64,000 nt of DNA from Pyrinomonadaceae bacterium (GTDB taxonomy: Bacteria; Acidobacteriota; Blastocatellia; Pyrinomonadales; Pyrinomonadaceae). Below the pieces are notes generated by a model that was not told the origin of the DNA, did no database searches, and saw only the letters and a program-made list of their open reading frames with translations. Positions 17,693 through 25,581 of the stretch are shown here, one piece after another. The stretch spans positions 213,581-277,580 of the forward strand of contig JAJQRF010000003.1 of assembly GCA_021228405.1 (NCBI GenBank), given 5' to 3'. Each line of letters opens with the position of its first letter. Position 1 is the stretch's first letter. Both the position numbers and the translations under genes were made by a program.

Positions 17693-18172
17693 TTACAAAT
17701 CAAAAATAAAACAGGTCGTCGTGCCGTGTGCATAAAGCTTGCCGTCTTTGTCCAAAAGTTTGCCTTCCGCCGAAGCGATCTGTCTTCCGACGTTAACGAC
17801 TTCGCCGACGGCTCTTAAAATTCCCGTTTTTTCAAAGATCGGGCGCACGAAATTTACTTTTATCTCGATGCTCGTCGAACCTTTTCCCGCTTCGAGTGTT
17901 GAATGAATCGCGCACGCCATCGCCGAATCGAGCAAAGTCGTGATAAAACCGCCGTGAATTGTGCCGAGCGGATTGTAAAAGTTCGGCTTTGCCTTTCCTT
18001 CAAAAACAGCGCGTCCGTTTTCGATCTCATTTAACAGAAAATCGAAATGCTCGCCGATCGGCGGCGCGGGAAGCTCGCGTCCGACCATTTTCCGGAAAAC
18101 GTCCAAAGGCTTTTCGGTTTTCCAGATTTCCAACGGAATCAATCCGTATTTTATATCCGTGTTTTCACTCAT
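17693..18172 (-). CDS. PaaI-family hotdog thioesterase
   Basis: A 159-residue hotdog-fold protein. The family motif appears as NPLGTIHGGFITTLLDSAMACAI near residues 65-87 and STSIEIKVNFVRPIFEKTG further on. Members hydrolyse aromatic or acyl-CoA thioesters. It lies 3 bases downstream of the stop of the pyridoxamine-oxidase-fold gene, in an evident operon, and 15 bases upstream of the aldo/keto reductase gene. Confidence 0.92.
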   Translation of the reverse strand: MSENTDIKYGLIPLEIWKTEKPLDVFRKMVGRELPAPPIGEHFDFLLNEIENGRAVFEGKAKPNFYNPLGTIHGGFITTLLDSAMACAIHSTLEAGKGSTSIEIKVNFVRPIFEKTGILRAVGEVVNVGRQIASAEGKLLDKDGKLYAHGTTTCFIFDL

Positions 18173-18175
18173 CTT

Positions 18176-18718
18176 TTAATCAAAAATTCCTGTCGGAAGC
18201 CCGTCGATACTAGTTACGTTTTTCTCACGCCAATATTTTTCAATCCCGTCTTCGCCTTTATTTTCCGCCCAATCGAGCAAAGTCGTCCGATCTTCCTTGT
18301 ATTCGTAAACGGGAATTCCGAAACCGCAAGACGTTTGCAAAGATTCGACGTGAAGCACGATGATCTGACGCATTCCCGCATAATCATCGAAATTTTTCGC
18401 CAGATCGTCCCATTTTTCCGAGTTTTGATGAACAATCTCGCCTTTTCCGTAAAGCCGCAGAATGAGCGGTGCGCCCGAAAAACTGCACATCATTATCGTC
18501 AGCCGCCCGTTTTCGCCGATATGTGCCGCCGTTTCGTTGCCGCTTCCCGTCAGGTCGAGATAGCAAACCGTCTTTTCATCCAAAACGCGAAACGTATCAA
18601 TACCTTTCGGCGAAAGATTTATTCTGCCGTTTGCAGGTGCGCTCGCCGTAAAAAACATTTTCTGTTCGCCGATAAACTTACGAATTTTGCTGTCGATCTT
18701 GTCAAAAAATTTCGCCAT
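18176..18718 (-). CDS. Pyridoxamine 5'-phosphate oxidase-fold flavoprotein
   Basis: A 180-residue split-barrel protein of the FMN-binding 'pyridoxamine phosphate oxidase-like' group. Visible features are FIGEQKMFFTASAPANGRINLSP, CYLDLTGSGNETAAHI and RLTIMMCSFSGAPLILRLYG. Such proteins bind FMN, F420 or haem; which one is unclear. The start at 18718 (MAKFFDKI) is preferred by family comparison, with an in-frame ATG at 18724. It is co-directional and nearly contiguous with the thioesterase. Confidence 0.9.
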   Translation of the reverse strand: MAKFFDKIDSKIRKFIGEQKMFFTASAPANGRINLSPKGIDTFRVLDEKTVCYLDLTGSGNETAAHIGENGRLTIMMCSFSGAPLILRLYGKGEIVHQNSEKWDDLAKNFDDYAGMRQIIVLHVESLQTSCGFGIPVYEYKEDRTTLLDWAENKGEDGIEKYWREKNVTSIDGLPTGIFD

Positions 18719-18728
18719 AATCATTCAA

Positions 18729-18791
18729 ACAAAAACGGAAAGCGGAAAAACAGGAATTTTTCGTTTCCGGCATTTTCCGTTTTCCGTTTTC
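18729..18791. repeat. CGGAAA-type palindromic intergenic element
   Basis: The left arm AACGGAAAGCGGAAAAACAG faces the right arm TTTTCCGTTTTCCGTTTT across about ten bases. It occupies almost the whole gap between two genes, like the other palindromic elements in this strand array. Confidence 0.6.
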
Positions 18792-18800
18792 AATTTTTCG

Positions 18801-19349
18801 TTATTTCTGAAGTTCGGCTTCGACTTTTTCTTTCAAACGCGAATCTTCCGCCGTCACATCGGGCGCAAATCTAGCGACGATCTCGCCGTTCTTTCCGACC
18901 AGAAACTTCTCAAAATTCCATAAAACCTCGCTCGGCGTTGAACGCGACGAACCGAAACCTTTCAATCTTTCTTCCAGATTGCCGTCATTTACGTCGGTTT
19001 CAGGTTTAGTTTCGGTTAAATAATGATAAAGCGCGTGCTGATCGCCGCCTTTGACTGAAATTTTTGAGAAGAGCGGAAATTTGACGTTGTAATTCGTGTC
19101 GCAAAAATCTTTGATTTCTTCTTCCGTGCCGGGTTCCTGTCCCATAAAATTGTTGGCGGGAAAGCCCAAAACTTCAAAACCCTGGTCGTGATATTCGCTG
19201 TAAAGTTTCTGCAAACCTTCATATTGCGGGGTCAAACCGCATTTCGACGCAACATTGACGACGAGCAATACTTTGTTTTTGTATGCTTCCAGATTCGTTT
19301 CTTCGCCGTCAATCGTTTTAACGGGAATTTCATATATTTCATTTGCCAT
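18801..19349 (-). CDS. Glutathione peroxidase-family thiol peroxidase
   Basis: A 182-residue peroxidase of usual length. The peroxidatic Cys37 lies in NVASKCGLTPQYEGL. The catalytic Gln71 is in FPANNFMGQEP and the Trp/Asn pair is in LWNFEKFLV. Cys rather than selenocysteine is used, and Cys83 (DFCDTNYNV) is a candidate resolving residue. Such bacterial enzymes usually draw electrons from thioredoxin, so the trxA at 6607 is a plausible partner. It detoxifies lipid or organic hydroperoxides. Confidence 0.95.
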   Translation of the reverse strand: MANEIYEIPVKTIDGEETNLEAYKNKVLLVVNVASKCGLTPQYEGLQKLYSEYHDQGFEVLGFPANNFMGQEPGTEEEIKDFCDTNYNVKFPLFSKISVKGGDQHALYHYLTETKPETDVNDGNLEERLKGFGSSRSTPSEVLWNFEKFLVGKNGEIVARFAPDVTAEDSRLKEKVEAELQK

Positions 19350-19383
19350 AAATTAGTTTCCTCTATTTAATTTTTGCTTCCGC

Positions 19384-19800
19384 TCAGACTTTTTTTAAGT
19401 CTTCGACCGATTTCACGATAAGTTTTTCTAAAACGGATTCGTCAACATCGCTTAACTTCTTGATATACAAACAGCCCTTCCCGGTTTTGTGTTTGCCGAG
19501 TTTATCCAATAATTCGCGATTTCGTTCGTTGTCGTCCGTCAGGTAAAGCGTAATGTTCTGTTTACGCGGCGAAAAAGCGATTTCCATCCAATCGAGTTCT
19601 CGCCCCGATTCGTATTTCAGGAGTCTTTTGCCGAAACCGACGATGTTCGATCCCCACATTTTCGGCTTTGCGCCCGTCGCTTTCTCCATTATTGACGAGA
19701 TTTTCAGACAATCGGCAAGAACTTTTTCGTCTTCGATCGAATTCAAAAAATCCTCAACGCTCACTTCCGTTTTTTTGGTTTTAAGTTCCGTTTTCGCCAT
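19384..19800 (-). CDS. DUF1801 (YdhG-like) protein
   Basis: A 138-residue protein of unknown function. The DUF1801 pattern is visible: SVEDFLNSIEDEKVLADCLKI, then KPKMWGSNIVGFGK, SGRELDWMEIAFSPRKQNITLYL and GKGCLYIKKLSDVDESVLEKLI. The family fold resembles an iron-chaperone/frataxin-like alpha-beta sandwich, but no activity is established. The start codon overlaps the stop of the O-methyltransferase by one base (TAATG), implying translational coupling. Confidence 0.88.
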   Translation of the reverse strand: MAKTELKTKKTEVSVEDFLNSIEDEKVLADCLKISSIMEKATGAKPKMWGSNIVGFGKRLLKYESGRELDWMEIAFSPRKQNITLYLTDDNERNRELLDKLGKHKTGKGCLYIKKLSDVDESVLEKLIVKSVEDLKKV

Positions 19801-20441
19801 TAATCGTGCTCCTTTCTCGCTATCATCAACCCGTCGCGAACTGCGAAAAGAATATTGCTCACGCGTTCGTCCGCCTGAATTTTTTTATTGAATTCGTTCA
19901 GTGCGAGGGTACTTTCGTCGTTATATGTTTCCGTATCTAAAACCTGTCCGCTCCACAAAACATTGTCCGCCATAATGATTCCGCCGATTCTCATTTTCGG
20001 AAAGATCATATCGTAATAATTGGTGTAATTCGGTTTGTCGGCATCGATAAAAACCAGATCGAACGTTTCGTATAAGCCGGAAATTATCTGCGCCGCTTCG
20101 CCCAGATAACTTTCGATCTTGCTGAAAACCGGAGTCCGCGCCCAGAATTCCTTGGCGATCGCGTTTGTTTCGGGCTGAATGTCGAGCGTGATGATCTTGC
20201 CGTCCTCGCTCAAGCCTTCCGCCAGACAAAGCGCGGAATAGCCCATATAAGTCCCGATCTCCAAAATGCGTTTCGGTTGCAGCATTTTGCTGAACATCGC
20301 CAGCAAACGACCTTGATAAAATCCCGAAAGCATCGATTTATCGGCGCGTGTGCTGTAAGTTTTCTCCAAAAGTTCGGTCAGCAGATCGCTTTCCGCCGAT
20401 GTATGCTGTTCGGCATAAGCCTGTATTTTTTCGTCAATCAT
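19800..20441 (-). CDS. O-methyltransferase (catechol/caffeoyl-CoA type)
   Basis: A 213-residue class I SAM methyltransferase of the OMT-3 family. The SAM motif is ILEIGTYMGYSALCLAEGL near residue 60. Metal-binding Asp and Asn residues follow the IDADKPNYTNYYDMIFP pattern, and GGIIMADNVLWSGQV and VRDGLMIARK complete the signature. It methylates catechol-like hydroxyls, which fits an array also encoding a YgiD-type dioxygenase and quinone reductases. Confidence 0.94.
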   Translation of the reverse strand: MIDEKIQAYAEQHTSAESDLLTELLEKTYSTRADKSMLSGFYQGRLLAMFSKMLQPKRILEIGTYMGYSALCLAEGLSEDGKIITLDIQPETNAIAKEFWARTPVFSKIESYLGEAAQIISGLYETFDLVFIDADKPNYTNYYDMIFPKMRIGGIIMADNVLWSGQVLDTETYNDESTLALNEFNKKIQADERVSNILFAVRDGLMIARKEHD

Positions 20442-20470
20442 AGTCTAAAATTTTTCGCCGCGAACGCCTT

Positions 20471-20830
20471 TTACGAAACTCCGTCTATTTTCGATTCAAA
20501 CCGCAAGCTGTATAAGTGATTCTGGCTGTTGGTCAGTTCGAGAATGTTTTCGCTCTTGTCTTTTTCATATTGAACGGCAATTCCGCGAATGTTTTCGAGC
20601 GTGTCGGTCATCGTTTTTTCCTCTTCACCGTCGAGATAACTACGTGTGATAACAACATTTGAAACGTTGTCGTTTTTTTCGACCGAAGCTTTTTGAAAAT
20701 GTCCTTCCTGTTCTTCTTCATTCATTTCGCCGTTTCTGAAAATGTGGAAACGCGCACGGCGGTCACGGTTTCTTTCTGAAAATTCTTCTAAAAAATCTTC
20801 CCAATTACTGTATTCGATTGCTTTACTCAT
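20471..20830 (-). CDS. Small acidic protein, possibly DUF5335
   Basis: A 119-residue cytoplasmic protein. The opening SNWEDFLEEFSERNRDRRARFHI followed by acidic beta-strand segments and LENIRGIAVQYEKDKSENILEL fits DUF5335-type proteins from memory, but this is tentative. There are no Cys, no membrane segment and no catalytic motif. It sits between the O-methyltransferase and a medium-chain dehydrogenase with short gaps (29 and 31 bases), so it is probably part of the same transcription unit. Confidence 0.7.
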   Translation of the reverse strand: MSKAIEYSNWEDFLEEFSERNRDRRARFHIFRNGEMNEEEQEGHFQKASVEKNDNVSNVVITRSYLDGEEEKTMTDTLENIRGIAVQYEKDKSENILELTNSQNHLYSLRFESKIDGVS

Positions 20831-20861
20831 AAACTTCCCCTTTTCTTATTTTTAATTTCAA

Positions 20862-21866
20862 TTAATATTTGATAACGATCTTACCGAAATGCGATCCGCT
20901 TTGCATATATTTCAAAGCGTCCTGAATTTCGGAAAAATCAAAGGTTTTATCGATTACGGGTTTGATGTGATTTTGCGAAATCAACCGATTCATATCTTCA
21001 AACATCTGCCGCGAACCGACAAAAATTCCTTGCATTTTGATCGATTTCTGCAAAATCGAAACGGGATTAACCCCGTCGCCCTGCGATAAAACACCGATCA
21101 CGGCGATATGTCCGCCCATTTTCACGGCATTGATCGATTTCGCCATCGTTCCCGCGCCGCCGACTTCGACGATGTGATCGACACCGCGTTTTTCGGTCAA
21201 TTCCGAAACGGCTTTGTCCCAATCCTCGCGTTCTTTGTAATTGATAAACTCATCCGCACCGAGTTCCTTTGCACGTTCAAGCTTTTCGTCGCTCGATGAA
21301 GTAATAATCGTTTTTGCGCCGAAATGCGAAGCGAACTGGAGCGCGAAGATCGAAACGCCGCCCGTGCCCTGAAGCAAAACCGTGTCGTCGGGTTTCAGAC
21401 CGTCCGAACAGAAAAGCGCGTGGTAAGCCGTCACCGCCGCACACGGCAAAGTTGCCGCTTCCTCGTATGAAAGATGTTCGGGAATACAAACCAGACCGTT
21501 TTCGTCAAAGGCACCAAACTCCCGCAAAACGCCGTCAACATCGCCGCCGAGTGCGGTTCGCGCTTTTTGAAAATCGATTGCGCCGTCGATCCAGCCTTGC
21601 ATAAAGATCGGCGTGACGCGGTCGCCGACCTTCCATTTCGTGACTGCGCTTCCGACCGAAACGACTTCGCCCGCGCCGTCCGAAAGCGGCACGCGCGGAC
21701 GTTTCAGATTCGGATTATACCAACCGTTTACCATCATCAGATCACGGTAATTCAGTGATGCCGCGTGAAATTTCACGACGACTTCCATTTCCTTCGGTTC
21801 GGGTGTTTCGCGGTTCGTCAGTGTCAGATTTTCAATCCCAAATTCGTTAATTTCGTATATTTTCAT
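20862..21866 (-). CDS. Medium-chain dehydrogenase (QOR-like, no catalytic zinc)
   Basis: A 334-residue MDR protein often annotated as zinc-dependent alcohol dehydrogenase. The zinc Cys is absent (AASLNYRDLMMVNGWY), while SDGAGEVVSVG and LQGTGGVSIFALQFA (cofactor) and SGSHFGKIVIKY (end) are clear. It should be an NADPH-dependent enoyl or quinone reductase. The ATG at 21866 starts the conserved domain (MKIYEINEF); the upstream in-frame codons fall in the palindromic element at 21876-21958 and are not likely to be translated. Confidence 0.92.
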   Translation of the reverse strand: MKIYEINEFGIENLTLTNRETPEPKEMEVVVKFHAASLNYRDLMMVNGWYNPNLKRPRVPLSDGAGEVVSVGSAVTKWKVGDRVTPIFMQGWIDGAIDFQKARTALGGDVDGVLREFGAFDENGLVCIPEHLSYEEAATLPCAAVTAYHALFCSDGLKPDDTVLLQGTGGVSIFALQFASHFGAKTIITSSSDEKLERAKELGADEFINYKEREDWDKAVSELTEKRGVDHIVEVGGAGTMAKSINAVKMGGHIAVIGVLSQGDGVNPVSILQKSIKMQGIFVGSRQMFEDMNRLISQNHIKPVIDKTFDFSEIQDALKYMQSGSHFGKIVIKY

Positions 21867-21875
21867 ATTTTTTAC

Positions 21876-21958
21876 TGCCCACGAAATACACGAAAACAAC
21901 GAAAAAAAGAAAGAATCATTTTGTTTTTATTTCGTTCTTTTCGTGTGTTTCGTGGGCA
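21876..21958. repeat. 83-bp CACGAAA-type palindromic element
   Basis: The 29-bp arms (21876-21904, beginning TGCCCACGAAATACACGAAA, and 21930-21958) are inverted copies with two mismatches around a 25-base centre. The element fills the gap between the dehydrogenase start (21866) and the dioxygenase stop (21965). Confidence 0.8.
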
Positions 21959-21964
21959 AAATTT

Positions 21965-22726
21965 TCAACTAATTTTCACCGATGTCATCGAAATTGAAGC
22001 CAGATCGATCGCATCGTTAAAAATCTCGACTGTTTCGTTTTCGTCCACTAAAGCCAAAACGTAAAGCAACGGCAAATAATGTTCCGCACTCGGAACGGCT
22101 AAAGCCGCATCGTTTCCTAAACTTTCATATTTAATTAGTTTGTCGTGTTCGCCCGATAAAATCAACTTTTTAAATTTATTATTTGCGGAAGCCGCCCAAT
22201 CGTAAACTTTTGAACTTTGAAAATTGACCATTCGCAGATTGTGAACCATATTTCCGCTCCCGATTATCAAAACGCCTCTTTCGCGCAAAAATTTTAATTC
22301 CTTTGCCAGTTGGTAATGCTCTTTCGCGGATTTGCCGTAATCCAAACTCAACTGTAAAACGGGAACGTCAGCATCAGGGTAAAGATGTTTCAGAATCGTC
22401 CAGCTTCCGTGATCCAAACCCCATTTTTCGTCGAGTGAAATCACCTCATCTTTCAAGGTTTCGGCAACTTCTTTTGCCAGCTTGGGATTTCCCGGAACGT
22501 CGTATCTCGCCGCAAAAAGTTCGGGCGGAAATCCGTAAAAATCGTAGATCGTGCGCGGCGTTTTCATTGCGGTAATCTGCGTTCCGCGAGTTTCCCAATG
22601 CGCCGATACAACGATGATCGCGCTCGGTTTCGGCGTTTTTTCAATCGCTTTTTTCCAACCGCGTGTGTAATCGTTTTCAATAATTCCGTTCATCGGGTTT
22701 CCGTGTCCGATGAAAAAAACAGGCAT
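21965..22726 (-). CDS. 4,5-DOPA extradiol dioxygenase-like protein (YgiD/LigB family)
   Basis: A 253-residue enzyme of the class III extradiol dioxygenase family. Metal ligands are expected in FIGHGNPMNG, VSAHWETRG and the DHGSWTILKHLYP segment; GSGNMVHNLR and AEHYLPLLYVLA are YgiD hallmarks. It opens catechol-type rings. The start at 22726 has an AGGAA ribosome site about 8 bases away and begins at the conserved MPVFFIGHG; longer in-frame starts (22765, 22801) lack one. Its neighbours (O-methyltransferase, quinone reductases) suggest aromatic compound turnover. Confidence 0.92.
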   Translation of the reverse strand: MPVFFIGHGNPMNGIIENDYTRGWKKAIEKTPKPSAIIVVSAHWETRGTQITAMKTPRTIYDFYGFPPELFAARYDVPGNPKLAKEVAETLKDEVISLDEKWGLDHGSWTILKHLYPDADVPVLQLSLDYGKSAKEHYQLAKELKFLRERGVLIIGSGNMVHNLRMVNFQSSKVYDWAASANNKFKKLILSGEHDKLIKYESLGNDAALAVPSAEHYLPLLYVLALVDENETVEIFNDAIDLASISMTSVKIS

Positions 22727-22853
22727 TTTTATTTCCTGTTTTTCAAGATTTCTTAAGTCTTTCATTGATTCGCATGTCAGCGGAAAACTCGAAAGCCGCA
22801 AAATTGAAGACAGAAAGATTTTGCTTTCTTCGGATTTTCCGCCGACAATTCAA

Positions 22854-23531
22854 TTATTTTTTACGCGGACTTTTCAAATTCAGTCTGATGACGACATCAT
22901 CACGAATCAGATCGTCGGCTTTTCCGGCGTAAACGATGCCGAAATCTTTGCGATTGATCGAAAATTCGCTTTCAACCGCCACGTCCGCATCCGTCACGGT
23001 GATTTTCGCCGGAAACGTGATAGATTTTTTCTGTCCGTGCAGATCAAAATCGCCCGTCACCGTATAATTTCCCGCGCCTTTTGCCGAATCCGCGACGATT
23101 TTTGTCGAGGTGAAATTCGCTTTCGGGAATTTTTCAACGTCGAAAAAGTCGGGCGATTTCAAATGCCCGGTCAATTTTTCATCGTCCGCAAAAGTCGAAT
23201 TCATATCGATGTCAACCGAAACACTGCTTTCTTCGGGTTTCGCGTTGACGAGATCGATCGTTCCCGTAAATGCCTTAAATCCGCCGTCGTGTTTGCCCGT
23301 CACTTTTGAACCCGTAAATTCAACCTTTGAATTTTCCGCCGTTAAAGGCAAAGCATCGCCTTTCGCCGCCGGTTTTGCGGTCGGCGTGCTCGCATTTGCC
23401 GTTTGCGTCGTGGAAGCCGAATTGGATGTTGCCGAATTTGACGTGACGGCTTTCGTTTTATTTGCCGCCGGGTCTTCGCACGCCGCTAAAAATAAAGATA
23501 AAGATAAAGCTCCGAGAGCCAGTTTGTTCAT
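22854..23531 (-). CDS. YceI-family lipoprotein
   Basis: A 225-residue exported lipoprotein: LFLAAC gives the lipobox with Cys18. A low-complexity Thr/Ser/Ala/Asn linker follows, then a YceI lipocalin-like domain (LTAENSKVEFTGSKVTGKHDGGF, HLKSPDFFDVEKFPKANFTST, FSINRKDFGIVY). YceI proteins bind polyprenoid or quinone-like lipids in the periplasm and often accompany oxidative-stress genes. It lies 33 bases downstream of the thioredoxin-fold gene's stop. Confidence 0.93.
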   Translation of the reverse strand: MNKLALGALSLSLFLAACEDPAANKTKAVTSNSATSNSASTTQTANASTPTAKPAAKGDALPLTAENSKVEFTGSKVTGKHDGGFKAFTGTIDLVNAKPEESSVSVDIDMNSTFADDEKLTGHLKSPDFFDVEKFPKANFTSTKIVADSAKGAGNYTVTGDFDLHGQKKSITFPAKITVTDADVAVESEFSINRKDFGIVYAGKADDLIRDDVVIRLNLKSPRKK

Positions 23532-23563
23532 TCAAATATTCTCCTAAATTTTTCCTGATATTA

Positions 23564-24178
23564 TTAATTGACTGCCCTTTGCTCTTTCTTTTTTGTCCAG
23601 TTTTCCAGTAAAATTTCAAACTCAGCCTGCAACGATTTTTCCTTGTCCGCCAGATACCAACGCTGAATATTTTCCATCATCAAAGGCTTTTCCAGACCGC
23701 GGCTTTTCATCTCGTGGAATAAATCCATCGCCGCTTGCGGTCGCGGTCCCCAGTTTCCCAATTCTTCGAGCGTTTCGGCATCGAGCGCGATCAGCTTCGG
23801 GATCGAACGTCCGCCGTTCGTCAGATATGCGTCCATCAGCTCGAGATTTTCATCGCGCAGAACGTAGCGCGTTTCGATGTTTTCGCTTTCCGCCGCGATT
23901 TTTTCGATTGTCGGAATATTTTGCGCCGCATCGCCGCACCAACCTTCGGTGATTATCAGCCAGATCATTTTACGATCGACATTTCGCGCTTTTTCAATGA
24001 TCGAATCGGTCAATTTCACTGTTTTTTCAAGCCGATGAATGCGCTGACGATTCAACTTTCCGTAATTGAACATCGCCTCGGACTGAACGGGTCCGGTCGT
24101 TTTGCCGTCAAGCAGGAGATCATCGATCAGCTTGATATATTCGGCATAAGTCATTGAATTTTCAATATAATCTTTCAT
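23564..24178 (-). CDS. Thioredoxin-fold family protein with a single active-site Cys
   Basis: A 204-residue cytoplasmic protein. An N-terminal helical part (about 70 residues) precedes a thioredoxin fold with LIITEGWCGDAAQNIPTIEK, where the CxxC is reduced to one Cys. Then come RYVLRDENLELMDAYLTNGGRSIPKLIALD, carrying the cis-Pro, and an LGNWGPRPQ motif. This layout matches the thioredoxin-like group common in Bacteroidota and acidobacteria. The lone Cys favours a monothiol role. The start at 24178 is taken because the upstream ATG at 24199 adds a poor extension. Confidence 0.85.
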   Translation of the reverse strand: MKDYIENSMTYAEYIKLIDDLLLDGKTTGPVQSEAMFNYGKLNRQRIHRLEKTVKLTDSIIEKARNVDRKMIWLIITEGWCGDAAQNIPTIEKIAAESENIETRYVLRDENLELMDAYLTNGGRSIPKLIALDAETLEELGNWGPRPQAAMDLFHEMKSRGLEKPLMMENIQRWYLADKEKSLQAEFEILLENWTKKKEQRAVN

Positions 24179-24254
24179 ATCTTTAACACAAAACGACATT
24201 CAGCCGCCCGATTCGGGCGGGTTTTATTCGTTGATAAAATAATTCAAAACTATC

Positions 24255-24647
24255 TCAGTTTTTTTTCTGCAACAGATTGTCCAAACTCCAAACACCGCCG
24301 CCGGCAAAAAAGAGATAGAAATAAACGAAACAATACAGCACCGCGAGTTCGCCTTTATTTACGATCGGTAAAAATCCGCCGGAAGCGTGCGCCATAAAAT
24401 ACGCAACCGCCATCAAACCGCTCATAACAAAAGCCGTCCAGCGCGTAAATAATCCGACCGCCAGCAAAATGCCGCCCGCAAATTCCAGAATTCCGGCAAC
24501 CAGCATCAAACCTGCCGCCGCCGTAAAACCGTCTTTCGGCGGATAATTGAAAAGTTTCTGGGTTCCGTGCCACAGCATCAAAAATCCCGAAATAAAGCGC
24601 AAAACGCTCAAAATGCGCGGCGACCAACTGTTTAAAAATTCATTCAT
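24255..24647 (-). CDS. DoxX-family membrane protein
   Basis: A 130-residue inner-membrane protein with four helices. The family motif appears as RFISGFLMLWHGTQKLFNYPP near residue 17, then AGILEFAGGILLAVGLFTRWTAFVMSGLMAVAYFMAHA. DoxX-type proteins form membrane complexes with thiol or quinone redox partners in some bacteria; the actual partner here is unknown. It is downstream of the nitroreductase and the tiny gene at 24684, and could be co-controlled by the operator at 25543. Confidence 0.93.
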   Translation of the reverse strand: MNEFLNSWSPRILSVLRFISGFLMLWHGTQKLFNYPPKDGFTAAAGLMLVAGILEFAGGILLAVGLFTRWTAFVMSGLMAVAYFMAHASGGFLPIVNKGELAVLYCFVYFYLFFAGGGVWSLDNLLQKKN

Positions 24648-24683
24648 TATTCTTTTTTTGACTCCTGCGATTGATTTGAAAAA

Positions 24684-24827
24684 CTACTGAACCAATTTTA
24701 ATAAATAATTGCTGAATTGAAGAAACCACAGATAAACGCCCATGAAAGTAAAAGTGATTCTTCCGAACAGCGGCGATTCGATCGCGCTCTGACATTTTTC
24801 ACAATTATTAAAAATCTGTGGTTTCAT
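24684..24827 (-). CDS. Possible 47-residue membrane microprotein with CxxC
   Basis: A short frame MKPQIFNNCEKCQSAIESPL... of 47 residues. It has Cys9 and Cys12 in a CxxC pair, then a hydrophobic segment (ITFTFMGVYLWFL) near the C-terminus. AAGGTG lies 5 bases before the ATG. It fills the gap between DoxX and the nitroreductase on the same strand. Against it: both ends of the frame overlap a 12-bp inverted repeat (GAAACCACAGAT) that resembles the CGCAGAT-type palindromes, so it may be only a repeat element. Confidence 0.4.
   Translation of the reverse strand: MKPQIFNNCEKCQSAIESPLFGRITFTFMGVYLWFLQFSNYLLKLVQ
24722..24825. repeat. CCACAGAT inverted repeat (104 bp)
   Basis: GAAACCACAGAT (24722-24733) and ATCTGTGGTTTC (24814-24825) are perfect 12-bp inverted repeats, similar to the arms of the elements at 12681 and 16245. 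They overlap the small frame at 24684-24827. Confidence 0.5.
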
Positions 24828-24861
24828 TTTACACCTTCCCGTTCCCGTAAAACTATTAAAA

Positions 24862-25515
24862 TCAGACTCTGACGATTAATTCTTCCTTCGGGAAACGAAC
24901 TTTCGGCAGATTTGCCAGCCAATCGCCTTCCGCGTTCCTGTAACCCAAAGCCGCAACCGCAACCGCCGAATAATCCGTCAAACCTAAAATTTCGTTAAAC
25001 TGTGCCGGATCGAAACCTTCCATCGGCGTTGCGTCGATGCCTAACAGTGCCGCCGTTTGGAGCAAAAAGCCGAGTGCGATATAAGCCTGACGCGAATTCC
25101 AAACTTCGATATATCCGCCGTCAACCGCTTTTTGCGCCGAACTTTTCATCACGTTTTCATAATCCGCCAAATCTTCGCGCGAACCGCCGCGAACTTCGAC
25201 GATTCTATCGACATAATGTTCGATGTCCGCATCGGTCAAGGTTTTCTTATACGCAAACACGACAAGGTGCGAAGCATCCGTAATCTGCGGTTGTCCCCAC
25301 GCCGCCGGTTTCAGTTTTTCCCTTGTTTCCGGGTCGGTCACGACAATATATTTATACGGCTGAAGTCCGAAGCTCGACGGCGCGAGAACCAAAGATTCTT
25401 CCAAAGTTGCCCAATCACTGTCAGAAATCTTTTTCGCCGGGTCGTAGCTTTTGGTCGCATAACGCCAATTCAGTTTCTCTAAAATATTTTCACTTTTGAT
25501 TCCGTTATCACTCAT
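24862..25515 (-). CDS. NAD(P)H nitroreductase (NfsB/DrgA-like)
   Basis: A 217-residue FMN-dependent nitroreductase. The FMN-binding RYATKSYDPAKK lies at residues 18-29, followed by LAPSSFGLQPYKYIVVTD and, later, AYIALGFLLQTAALLGIDATPMEGFDP. It reduces nitroaromatics and quinones by two electrons. The inverted repeat at 25543-25561, 28-46 bases upstream, resembles the proposed Rrf2 operator, and the Rrf2 gene lies next upstream on the same strand. Confidence 0.95.
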   Translation of the reverse strand: MSDNGIKSENILEKLNWRYATKSYDPAKKISDSDWATLEESLVLAPSSFGLQPYKYIVVTDPETREKLKPAAWGQPQITDASHLVVFAYKKTLTDADIEHYVDRIVEVRGGSREDLADYENVMKSSAQKAVDGGYIEVWNSRQAYIALGFLLQTAALLGIDATPMEGFDPAQFNEILGLTDYSAVAVAALGYRNAEGDWLANLPKVRFPKEELIVRV

Positions 25516-25542
25516 TAATTTTTCCTCTCGATTTAATAATTC

Positions 25543-25561
25543 TGTAACTTATTTTGATACA
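25543..25561. promoter_or_regulatory. Predicted Rrf2 operator (degenerate) upstream of the nitroreductase
   Basis: TGTAAC-(7 bases)-GATACA: one half-site is identical to those at 8827 and 26008 and the other has one change, with the same spacing. It lies 28 bases from the nitroreductase start. Confidence 0.5.
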
Positions 25562-25581
25562 AATAAACTCAAAAAAAATTG

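Noticed and set aside
24204-24226. Hairpin CCGCCCG-ATT-CGGGCGG as terminator of doxX
   Set aside because: The U-run lies on the plus strand while the neighbouring genes are minus; it may be a leader structure, but support is weak.
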